64,000 bases of DNA from Sesamum alatum (lineage: Eukaryota; Streptophyta; Magnoliopsida; Lamiales; Pedaliaceae): positions 12,276,001-12,340,000 of the forward strand of contig JACGWO010000003.1 in NCBI GenBank assembly GCA_034509735.1, given 5' to 3'. Positions 54,785-64,000 of the stretch are shown here, piece by piece; the first letter of the stretch is position 1; every line of letters starts with the position of its first letter. A program made the position numbers and the translations under genes. The notes under the pieces were generated by a model. That model ran no database searches, was not told the DNA's origin, and saw only the letters and a list, made by a program, of their open reading frames with translations.

Positions 54785-55196
54785 TCAACCCCACACTTTC
54801 AAGTATTTGTAGGAGACAGGCTTGCCATGACATATCTCATATGGCGTTTGGGATATCTTCTTAGATGGGTCCAAGTTCAAAAGTTTGGCCGCCGTCTCAA
54901 GAGCATATTGCCAGAAGGATAAGGGGAGTTCGGTAAAACTCATCATGGATCGAACCATATTCAACAAGGTCCTATTCTTCCTTTCAGATACACCATTCAA
55001 CTGTGGTGTTCCAACAGGAGTCCACTAAGCGAGAATTCCATTCTCTTTTAGATAATCAATGAATACGCCACTTAAATACTCTCCACCTCGGTCCGGCCGA
55101 AGGCTTTGATCTTACGACCGGTTTGGTTCTCTACTTCAAGTCTGTATTCCTTAAACCTTCAAAAGGCTTCAGACTTGTACCTCATCAGGTAAACAT
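54785..55196 (-). pseudogene. copia 5 integrase core, truncated
   Basis: Open block 55000-54785 with NGVSERKNRTLLNMVRS (the catalytic Glu), PLSFWQYALETAAKLLNL and YEICHGKPVSYKYLKVWG. Further up, KALRSDRGGEYL-type sequence is out of frame near 55100. The sequence is lost at ~55196, so the first catalytic Asp and zinc-binding region are missing. Confidence 0.78.
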
Positions 55197-55230
55197 AAGT
55201 CTGTATTCCTTAAACCTTCCAAAGGCTTCA
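55137..55230. repeat. short direct repeat at copia/gypsy junction
   Basis: AAGTCTGTATTCCTTAAACC plus TTC.AAAGGCTTCA occurs at ~55137-55170 and again at ~55197-55230, the second copy abutting the gypsy sequence. Confidence 0.8.
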
Positions 55231-55246
55231 AATAATGTCTCCATAT

Positions 55247-56510
55247 CTATAATGCATGCACAATCGCAGCCAACTCCAAATCATGTGTGGGATAATTCAA
55301 CTCATGAGTCCTCAGCTGACGAGATGCATAGGCAATTACCTTTTCGCTCTGCATTAATACACAACCCAAACCCTGCTTTGAAGCATCCGTGTACACTACA
55401 TATCCACCACTACCAGACGGCAAAACTAAAATCGGAGTTGAGGTCAGTCTTTTCTTCAACTCATCAAAGCTTCGTTGGCACTGTTCAGTCCACTGAAATA
55501 CTATTCCCTTCCTCAGTAACTTTGTCAAAGGACCGGAAATTATGGAGAAGCCCTCAACAAATCTCCTATAATACCCTCCTAACCCAAGAAAGTTCGAACT
55601 TCAGTTGCATTTTCTGGTACTCTCCATTCCATAACAGCTTTCACTTTTGAAGGGTCGGGCATAACCCCATCACCCGATATCACATGCCCGAGGAAAACCA
55701 CCTGATTTATCCAGAATTCACATTTGCTTAGTTTAGCATACAACTCTTTCTCCTTCAAGATTTGTAACACTATCCTCAGATGTTGTTCATGCTCCTCCAG
55801 GATCCTCGAGTACACCAAAATATCATCTATAAAAATAATAACAAACTGATCTAGGTACTCGTGGAATGTACGATTCATCAATGCCATAAACGTTGCCGGT
55901 GTATTTGTTAACCCAAATGGCATTACCAAGAACTCATAGTGACCATAACGTGTGCGAACAACCATTTTTTGGTATGTCATTTTCTGCTATCCTCAACTGA
56001 CAATACCCAGACCTCAAGTCGATCTTTGAAAATGTTGTAGCCCCCTTAAATTGGTCTAGTAATTCATCAATCCTCGACAAAGGATATTTATTCTTCACTA
56101 TCACCCTATTCAATTGTCGGTAGTCGACACACAATCTCATACTACCATCTTTCTTCTTCACAAATAGCACTGGTGCCCCCCACGGTGAAGTACTTGGTCT
56201 AATAAATCCTTTCTCCAACAATTCTTCTATTTGTTTCTTAAGTTCTTTCAATTCCACTAGGGCCATTCTATACGGTGCAATAGAAATCGGGGCAACTCCT
56301 AGAAGAGTTTCTATCATAAAGTCCACTTCCTATGTGGTGGCAAACCTGGTAAGTCATCAGGGAACACTTCAGGAAAATCTCTCACTAAAGGAATTTCCTC
56401 CAGCGTGAGATTAACCTTCTCTGCATCTATCACATGAGCTAGATATGCCTCACATCCTTCTAGCATTAACCGTCTTGCCTCCATGGCTGATATTACACAA
56501 ACTGACACTA
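55247..56510 (-). pseudogene. gypsy RT and RNase H (partial)
   Basis: 56508-56314 is the protease-RT linker ([17 protein letters not shown]). 56326-55934 covers RT fingers ([43 protein letters not shown]). 55980-55579 covers the palm, with [12 protein letters not shown] and catalytic FIDDILVYS at residues 50-56, and the thumb [11 protein letters not shown]. 55528-55247 starts RNase H ([27 protein letters not shown]), ending ELAAIVHAL, where the element is cut. Frameshifts join these blocks imperfectly. Confidence 0.85.
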
Positions 56511-56890
56511 CCTGTCACTCCCCCACGAATACTACTTTTGGCTGGCCGGAAGATTCAATCATCACTTCCTTTTTATAATAATCAACCATTGCTTTATGTT
56601 GTGCTAGCCAATCTATCCCCAAAATTACATCAAACTCCTTCAAATTCATCACTATGAGATCCACGGGCAAATTTACATCTCGAATCCTCACCAAACTCCC
56701 CTTCCTAACACTATTCTACTACACCCCCTCCCACAGGTATATAAACTATCAAATCATCTCCCAAAGGACTATTCTCACCTGGTATTTTTGATGCAAATTC
56801 TGATGATATATATGAATGCGTAGAGCCAGGATCAATCAAAACATAAGCCTCAACGTCAAATAACAAGATCATACCTGATAACGTCATTCT
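56511..56890 (-). pseudogene. gypsy aspartic protease
   Basis: The minus strand encodes YVLIDPGSTHSYIS near 56850-56810, the gypsy protease active-site motif (DPGST variant of DTGAT). Stops and a changed frame follow before the RT linker. Confidence 0.65.
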
Positions 56891-56911
56891 AAGCTGGAGC
56901 TTCCTCTCTGG

Positions 56912-58520
56912 TCATGTTGTATATTCTTGCTTGGGTCTGTCTTTGAGTGACTTGTGCTCCGGACCCCCTCGCACCCCCATCCATAGTGTGGTCACCATCT
57001 CTGTTGCCAGTGCCTCTACCCCTACCTCTGCCTCTTCCTCTCTCAACTCATCGGTCACTGCTCCCAATACTACTTTGACTTTGGGTCCCTCTGGACGCAC
57101 TTCCACCTAAACTCGTGGTCTGACTGGGACAATCCCTAGATATGTGTCATCTACCTTCGCAGTTATAACAAATTCTGGGTATAGCATCTGGTCTCCAACA
57201 TTGTCCTGAATGTCGCCTGCCACAAGTAGAACGACTAGAAGTGAAAGCTGACCCGCTGTTGTAACTCTATCCAGCTCCCCTACCTAATCCAATAGAAGGC
57301 ATAGTAAACGAACTGCGCTCGATCGAACCTCTATTGAAGCCCATTGGTCCACTGAACCTCGCCCACTACTTCCCCGAAAAGCAGGACCACCACGGGAAAA
57401 GTTTCCTCCTCCTGTAGAAAATGAACGACCCGTTCCCCTCTTGGTCAACTTACTCGACTCCCCCGCTGCATATGTTGATTTTCTCTTTTCTTCCATGTTC
57501 TTCTTCTCTTCGTTTACAGCCTCTTCCATTCGAACTGCTGACTCAACAAGAGTTTTGAAATTCGTAATTCTAACTGCCAAACCCTTTTTTATCTGCAGTC
57601 GTAGCCCCTGTTCAAAACGATAACAACGATCCTCTTGTGTCGCTATTGCTTCTGGTGCATACTTGGCTAATGCAGCAAAACGGAGTTATCTCGGTACAGA
57701 AATTCCATCCTCTTGCACTAAGTATAGAAATTCCATCCTCTTCTTATCTCGGTACATCTTGGTCTATATTTATCATCGAACTCGTGTTGAAACTCAGCCC
57801 AAGTTATCTCTCTTGGATCATATGCCCTCTTTACGGACCTCCATAAAATCAAAGCATTCCCCACGAACAAAGAAACAACATACTTAAGTATAGAAATTCT
57901 GCCACTGTCTGATCATCCCCTTGCACTAAGTATAGAAATTCCGTCCTCTTCTTATCTCGATACATCTTGGGTTTGTATTTATCATCGAACTCGCGTTGAA
58001 ACTCAGCCCAAGTTATCTCTCTTGAATCATATTCCCTCTTTACGGACCTCCATCAAATCAAGGCATTCCCTACGAACAAAGAAACAACATACTTAAGTCG
58101 ATTCTCCGGAGTACAGTTCACTAAGTTCAGCACGTCTTCGAATTTCCCACCATCTCTCAGCAATCTCAGGATCTAAGGTACCCTCAAATTCAGCATCTCC
58201 CATCTTTCTGATTGTTTCATAATTACGATCGACTATAGCAACTGCTAGTGCTGGCGCTGGAGCGGGTGCATGCGCATATGTGAGAAATTGTACTTGGGCT
58301 TGTGCTTGGGCTTAGAGGGCCATCTGAAAAATCTATGCAAATTTTGGTGGTAACCCTACCGCCGGAGCACCACCGGGAAGAATAGGAGCATCAACACAAT
58401 TTCTCTCAACCTATCTCCACCCCACCTGCACTTGTTGGTGCAATTGAGCCCTCTTCGGACTCCCCTGACGCTTCCCTAACAGCTACTGGGTCAGCAAGTG
58501 TACCTTGAGAAGTCATCCTA
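56912..58520 (-). pseudogene. gypsy gag
   Basis: Begins near 58520 with MTSQGTLADPVAV. Further on, 57580-57284 holds the post-capsid region (MAVRITNFKTLVESAVRMEE). A zinc-knuckle region near 57130-57200 reads ICYNCEGR, stop, HISRDCP, a stop inside the knuckle. The capsid part (57620-58320) contains a local direct duplication of about 220 bp (57712-57875 resembles 57926-58095), with TAAGTATAGAAATTC repeated. It is not functional. Confidence 0.65.
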
Positions 58521-58586
58521 CATTAGACAATTAAGTCATTAAACACGTCTCATAGCCAACCAATCACCCTAGAAACGTAGACCTGC

Positions 58587-58598
58587 TCTGATACCACC
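58587..58598 (-). promoter_or_regulatory. gypsy primer-binding site
   Basis: The minus strand reads TGGTATCAGAGC, an initiator tRNA-Met PBS, a few bases from the LTR terminus GGGGGGTTACA. Confidence 0.85.
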
Positions 58599-58601
58599 TA
58601 A

Positions 58602-60770
58602 TGTAACCCCCCTTCTATACTCACACCTCGAAATGTAACCCCCTTCTGTACTACCCTTGTTACCACTAATTAATATTCCTTTTTTCTAATTCCAACTCAT
58701 TCCATAACGTAATATAGATTATATTTTACCAATATAACAAATATATATATACGACCTGAGATAATCAACATCGCTAAAATCTTATATATATACTTCCCAC
58801 TAATGTACATAACTTAAGAAAAGATAACCAACATCCAACTGTCCAAATCTTAAAACAAACTCTACAATACTAGGATATTTTAACTACATAGCCCAAAAAC
58901 TTCCACCTCCGATGTCACGGCTGACCCACCTATTCAGTGTCACAGCACGGCTCAAGATCCAATAGTATTAGTCTGTGCGACCTATCTCCTGAAACGTGTG
59001 TGGCAAGGAATGAGCTGCCTACTCAATAACTGTAGCCTTTCGGTCTATATATAAGTATACGAGCAACTAATCAAGTATAAAGCAAGTATACTAACACAAT
59101 TCAGCATGCGACATACATTACAGCATATAAGAAATCACATAGCTACAATAAGATATTAACTGAAGATATAATAGAGGCATTTTAGTTGTTTCCTTAGGGC
59201 CCTGCTTAACCAACCTGGAGTGCATCACTCAATGAGCTTAGCCGGCTATCACCATCATCATCATCTCAATCACGATACTCCTTCTTCCACTCTCTTTTCT
59301 TTTCTGATATCACACAGCACACAACTCGTATGTATCTCATCCTCACTTATACCACACAACACACAGCTTGTATGTATCTCATTCTCACTTATACCACACA
59401 ACACACAGGTCGTGTGTATCCCATCCTCACTGATATTTCATAGCACACAACTCGTGTATATCCCATCATCTCCATTGATCAATGACAACACACTGCTCGT
59501 CATCGATCGTATCATTGTAAGCCATTGAGTATGCTCCCCAGTTAGTTAAGTCATCGTTTCATTTTAATCTCCAACATCAGCATCATTAACTTCCTTATTC
59601 AAATTCATTTAATAATCCTCCTTTCGTCAATACCTTTCCTATTTGATTTCATACCACAATCAAATATACAACCACACAATCATTCAGTCGACATTCGTGT
59701 AGCACAATCACACTTTAGCACATTATAGCAATTCCACATATATATATAGATAATCTTAATCATAATCAACATCTATGATCGAGCAAATAAACAATCCATA
59801 CTTCATATCCATATAAATATATATGAATATATCCAACAACTAATATATACATAAACCAATTAGCTATATTTACCTCAAAATTTCAAAATTGGTCTGTCAA
59901 CACGCATGGCTGCTCAACCTTCCACTCAATCGTCACGTCCAATAGTAAATTATAATTTATACAATCAATAACTCATAAATCGTAATTTCTAATTAAGATA
60001 TTATATAAAATTCACATAATTCTTTTTATATTGAAATTCAACTCTCTGTTCCATTTTATTTTAGATAACTTATCTTTCTACGCTTCTTAGGTATATTTTT
60101 TAATTTATCAACTAACTCATACAATTCCATTTTATAAAAACCCTCATATCATTATAACTACCGTGTTAATAATATTTCTAACTTAAATTATTATAAAAAT
60201 TTTATATTTTCTTAAATAACTTTTCAATAATATTTCTTTTAATTCCTATCAATTCCTCGCTATTATATAATATGATTAAATACCAATATATATATATATA
60301 TATATAATTAAGTATTTAGTCAATACATCCGATGAAATTGAATACAATAACTACAGTAGTGATTAAATCTAGCAAATCTAGTAATTTAGTTACCCAATTA
60401 TAGCAATCTTAAATCAAATGTGATATTTAATACAACACTAGTTTAACTAGTCAAACTCATAAAATTTTCTGATTAAATAGTAAATCGATCAACATAAACT
60501 ACATTTAGTAAATGGACTAGTACATAATATAATTATATAAATTAATAAAAAATTAAAATCTAAAAAAAATTGTCATACCGTTCGTCTTCCCGAGAGAGAA
60601 ATTTGAATGTTGAAGAAATGTGTATTTGTAAATGTTACTTGCTTTGTGTTTGTGATACACACCTATATACTTATTAATTAGCTAATGATGAGGTGGTGGT
60701 GGTGGTGAGGTGACTCCCACCCCACTTTCTCTCTAAATATAAATATATTATTATGATATATTACTATTAT
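58602..60770 (-). repeat. gypsy 5' LTR
   Basis: AT-rich, starting TGTAACCCCCC next to the PBS. The minus-sense promoter AAGTATATAGGTGTG lies near 60663-60680. The 59300-59460 stretch has four CACACAAC(A)-type imperfect repeats spaced ~50-60 bp. The far end is not clear because the MITE at 60779 follows and no second LTR is available. Confidence 0.6.
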
Positions 60771-60778
60771 TATTATTA

Positions 60779-61195
60779 GGGTAAATTACATCTATCTCTC
60801 TTGAGGTTTAGCATAATTACAAATACTCCTCATTGTTTGAAAAATTATAAATACCCCCCTGAAATTTGTAACCGTATAACAAATAACCCATTTTCATCAA
60901 TTTTTATGGGTGAACTGACTAAAATGCCTTTATGCAGTTTATTTATTATTTAAAAATGTTTTAAATTTTTTCGATTACAAGGAAAGGTTCCTAAAACTTT
61001 TTATACAAAGGAGTTAATAATGCAATTTGTCTCGGTTGATTTTTCTGTAATCTAACTAAAAAATCAAGGGCAAAATGGTCAATTTTAGGCCTTTGGTTGA
61101 AAATTACAAACCTCAGGGGCGTATTTATAATTTTTCAAACAATGAGGGGGTATTTGTGATTATGCCAAACCCCAGGGGAGGTAGATGTAATTTAC

Positions 61196-61196
<1 letters not shown>
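60779..61196. repeat. palindromic MITE, family 'GATAAATTAC', copy 2
   Basis: The left end GGGTAAATTACATCTATCTC pairs with the right end GGTAGATGTAATTTACC. The inner block CATTGTTTGAAAAATTATAAATACCCC pairs with the TTTATAATTTTTCAAACAATG block. It is homologous to 2282-2672. Confidence 0.75.

Positions 61197-61261
<65 letters not shown>
61197..61261. repeat. (ATT)n microsatellite
   Basis: About 21 ATT units directly at the right end of the MITE; a shorter run flanks its left end (60765-60777). Confidence 0.95.
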
Positions 61262-61266
<5 letters not shown>

Positions 61267-61419
61267 ACATAATTAATATAATTCGCTGCCAAATATTATA
61301 ATGAGTTCCAATTTACTCCGTTCAAGTTTTATCATATTCCAATTTCAACCTATAATTTATTTATAATTAAATTAAAATTTTCTTAAGAATTACGAATTAA
61401 ACTCTCAATTATTTTTTAA
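61262..61419. other. AT-rich spacer
   Basis: No gene or repeat recognised; it may be residual gypsy LTR sequence beyond the MITE. Confidence 0.3.
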
Positions 61420-62716
61420 AATCCTACAAACTTCACAAGTATATTATGAAACCCATCAACACTCTGATGGGCCTTGCCTCTTTATCCATCAGGCCACCAT
61501 CTTCTTGTGCCTCCATGGTCTCCTCCTTTTTTGGTTTCCTTCATCTTCTATTTGTTCAAAATAAAATAAAAAAATCTCACCACTACCTACTCTCATTACA
61601 ACTAAAATAGAAACCTCGACGAACACCCGGGGGGAGTACATAGATCGAAAGGAAGAATGTCTTATTATTCCAAGGCAAAAAAACAAAAGATTAAGGAATA
61701 AATAAAGAGGCACACAGGCCCCACCAACATGAAAAATAAATCATACATGCGGTTTAAGGGCTTTGTGATCATCCTTTCATTAATCCCATGAACACAAATA
61801 ATAATATTACAGATCCCATGTAAACATGATGTCCACATAATATAGGATAACCAATATCATAAAAAGCAGAAAATAAATGCAAAATTCCACATAAGAATGT
61901 TGATCATTGGTTCAACCATAGCATAAAAATTCTTGCTAGGATAAACCCCTTCCTCACTAACAAGACAACATTAAATTTTACGAGGTACTCAACCTCAACC
62001 AAACTAAAATATTTCAAGTTAATGGTTTAGAAAATATGAAGAAAATTATAAAAAGAATTCAGAAAAATAGGTTTTTTTAAGGCACAAAATAGGAAAAACG
62101 GTCATGACAGCAGCCCGGCACCATCTGCCCGGCCGGGCACGCGCGCAGGCTTCCTTTTCCTGCGCACTCTGCGTGCGCGCCCCAGCCCTGGGCGTCAGGC
62201 GCCAGGTCACAGGCGCTCCCTAAGCACTGCGCGTGCCCCTGGACCTAGCACCAGGCGGCAGCGCGCCCGCGCAGGCGCCCCAGTTCCTTGCCTGTGTGTG
62301 TGCTTGGCCGCGCGCAGGCGCTGCCTAAGCGTTGCACATGCCCCTGAGCCTAGCACCAGGCGGCAGCGCGCAGGCGCCCAGTCCCTTGCCTGCGTGTGTG
62401 CTTGGGCCGCGCCCCTACGCGCGCGGCCAACGGACTGCGCCTGCCGTTCGCGTGCGCTGGGCACACTGGCCGGGCGGCAACGCAGGCTAGCTGTTGCCAT
62501 CACATTTTCCTATTTGTGCGATTCCTTTTTTGCATTTTTTCCAAACAATCAAGAAAAATCAGTTTAAGAAAAAGCAAGAACTCTAAGATCCAACCATTCA
62601 AGTCCAAAATTAATGCAAATAATTCTACAAAATTAGAACATGCTTCCATACGTAAAATAAAACACGAGGTGCATGCTTTCAACGCATATAACACGTTAAA
62701 CCTTAGGTGTATACAC
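61420..62716 (-). other. copia 6 non-coding leader (partial)
   Basis: Shares leader blocks with copies A, B and 4 (TGATGGGCCTTG.CTC, CTCTCATTACA, AAACCCGG-like, AGGCACACAGGCCC), and contains a GC-rich tract. It lacks gag; the element is cut near 61420. Confidence 0.65.
62100..62495. repeat. GC-rich tract in copia 6 leader
   Basis: About 400 bp with an internal direct repeat: CCTAGCACCAGGCGGCAGCG occurs near 62245 and 62348, a ~100-bp unit duplicated. Frames through it are low-complexity shadows. Confidence 0.75.
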
Positions 62717-62724
62717 CGAACCGG

Positions 62725-62737
62725 GATCTAGTACCAC
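62725..62737 (-). promoter_or_regulatory. degenerate primer-binding site of copia 6
   Basis: GATCTAGTACCAC stands where the other copies read GCTCTGATACCAC; at least two changes would weaken tRNA-iMet pairing. Confidence 0.55.
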
Positions 62738-64000
62738 TCTAAGTTTGGATCGTCCCGGGAGTGGCGCTGTGGAAACGCGAGAAAAAATGGTGAAGCATGC
62801 ATAAAATGGAATTTTAAACAAAAGTTAAAAATGGATCAAGGGGTGTTCTCTTGATTCTCCCGGGCGTTCGGTGTATCTCATGAATGAAAACAACATAGAA
62901 CATAATTCATGGAGGCCCTAGGGTAAATGAAAAAACAAGAAACATAACAAGAAATCATACCCTTGTAGTTTTCTCCACCGGCTACACGTATATCGTAGAT
63001 CTCCACCGTCTAGGCTCTACGTAGAGCACCTCTAAAGAATGTCCACGTAGTTCACCTAAATCTGTAGAATTCTCATGCTAGCAATAGATCCAAAAGGGGA
63101 GAGAACAATTGACTAAACATTATTGTTTAACGAGATTAATTGTTCATATATCTCCTTAAACCAAAACACGAAGACTAGAACACTTTTTAGAGGAGAGAAA
63201 CGAGAGAGATGGCCGAGAGAGATGAGGTGATTGGCGGCAGGGTGAGAGCCAGAGAGAGTTGTGTGTGCATGTGTGTATTTTTGAGTATTTATATGACAAG
63301 AACATATATCCTACCCAAACTCTTCCAAAGAGGCACACCATAAGCACCCACTAGTGATTTGACCTACTCAAATTCACGTCTAGGATTAATCCTAGCCATC
63401 CATCTCATAACCTCCTTGATCAAATCTCGTCAATCCATCCTTGATGGGCTTTATGGACCGGAATCTTAAATTTAATTTAAATAGTCCAAAGATCCAATGG
63501 ACTATGTATTAAATCTAATTTAATACTTCAGCCTAATTAAACAATTTCAACCTTTTAATCTAATTAAAAAGGGAAGCTCAACCTCTTAAATCTATAAATC
63601 TAATTTATGAATTAAACCCGATTAATCTAACTAATCGATGATGGCTTGTCACTCCAAAAGATCACGTTAATCCAATCAAATTGTCTCATCTCCCGGAATT
63701 AATTCCAAATTAATTCATTCACTTTCAATGGAGTGTGTGTGACTTTTTAGGTTCACCCTCAGCTAGACTTCGGCCAAACCCCAATTATCCCGAAACCAGA
63801 ATTCGCTCGTTACCATGGGTGGCCATCTAGCAACGGTCCATGGCACTAAGACTAGGTGAAAAATATGGCGTGAACATTTAGGCTCACGAATGCATATGAG
63901 TACGGTCATTCCGTCTACCGTTTTCCGGCCATAGTCTAGGGCATGGATTTGAGCGTCGGTTCCCATCCTTGACTAGGCAACTATACATGAGACTTGAGAC
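62738..64000 (-). repeat. copia 6 5' LTR, cut by the window edge
   Basis: Starts with the LTR terminus-type sequence GGATCGTCCCGGGAGTGGCG, then TCCCGGGCGTTCGGTGTATCTCATGA as in B. The shared U3 block is at 63810-63880. It is divergent from all other LTRs here, so it is probably an older or separate subfamily. Confidence 0.75.

Larger units (their letters stand above)
49869..55230 (-). mobile_element. copia element 5, partial, interrupted by a solo LTR
   Basis: Minus-strand, A-type: partial 3' LTR, polypurine tract (50830-50844), RNase H and RT to 51716, solo LTR 51717-53737, RT continuing 53738-54763, and integrase core to ~55196. The rest of integrase, gag, leader and 5' LTR are absent; a gypsy element starts at ~55231. 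Confidence 0.85.
55231..60770 (-). mobile_element. Ty3/gypsy element, 5' half (Tekay/Del-like)
   Basis: Minus-strand gypsy element with 5' LTR (from 58602 up), PBS, gag, protease, RT and the start of RNase H. It ends at ~55231 before integrase and the 3' LTR. The PBS type, double zinc-knuckle region and RT motifs resemble Tekay/Del chromoviruses, an inference. Stops and frameshifts occur throughout. Confidence 0.8.

Noticed and set aside
55123..55650. 175-codon plus-strand frame
   Set aside because: Antisense of gypsy RT/RNase H, which has clear conserved motifs on the minus strand.
61075..61263. Frame ending in poly-Leu
   Set aside because: Reading through the MITE end into the (ATT)n microsatellite.

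Overview
This window looks like a repeat-dense piece of a eudicot plant nuclear genome. It is AT-rich, its genes have introns, and it is dominated by long-LTR Ty1/copia elements with CACTA (En/Spm) transposons, a Ty3/gypsy fragment, palindromic MITEs and an endogenous plant pararetrovirus. No species can be fixed from sequence alone. The style of the copia gag-pol recalls Lamiales (sesame-type) genomes, which is a weak inference. Almost all long open frames belong to transposable elements or are antisense shadows of them.

Layout. Positions 1-4424 hold the 3' part of the only host gene I recognise as apparently intact, a LEA_2 (NDR1/HIN1-like) membrane-protein gene on the + strand. Two exons are visible (1847-2032 and 3688-3966), separated by an intron loaded with MITEs; its 5' exons lie left of the window. 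Positions ~4425-8335 are a CACTA element with subterminal repeats and a decayed Transposase_24-type gene. About 8930-11965 is an endogenous pararetrovirus (Caulimoviridae-like RT/RNase H, an overlapping second ORF and a TATA-type promoter). From ~11970 a second CACTA element starts; its TNP2-like transposase gene (minus strand) is split into three pieces by two complete or near-complete copia elements: A (13447-23244, TSD GTGAC) and B (23447-33232, TSD GTGGG). It is cut again at 33828 by a third copia copy, C (plus strand, 33828-~39160).

Copy C ends abruptly in its gag region, next to a short genomic piece of an ARF5/MONOPTEROS-like auxin response factor gene (exon 39272-39328 with flanking intron). 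Then come scrambled LTR pieces (39400-41606) and copia element 4 (41607-~49385, minus). A recombinant pair of LTR fragments follows, then copia element 5 (49869-~55230, minus), whose RT is split by a solo LTR (51717-53737, TSD GGATG). A Ty3/gypsy 5' half (55231-~60770, minus) and a MITE with an (ATT)n tract follow. The window ends in the leader and 5' LTR of copia element 6 (~61420-64000).

The copia copies share one architecture: LTRs of about 2.0-2.2 kb, a tRNA-iMet PBS, a long leader of roughly 1.8 kb holding a very GC-rich variable tract and a conserved hairpin, then gag-protease-integrase-RT-RNase H, all broken by stops, frameshifts or deletions. The near-identical LTR pairs of A and B suggest recent movement although both copies are coding-defective, so they were probably mobilised in trans.
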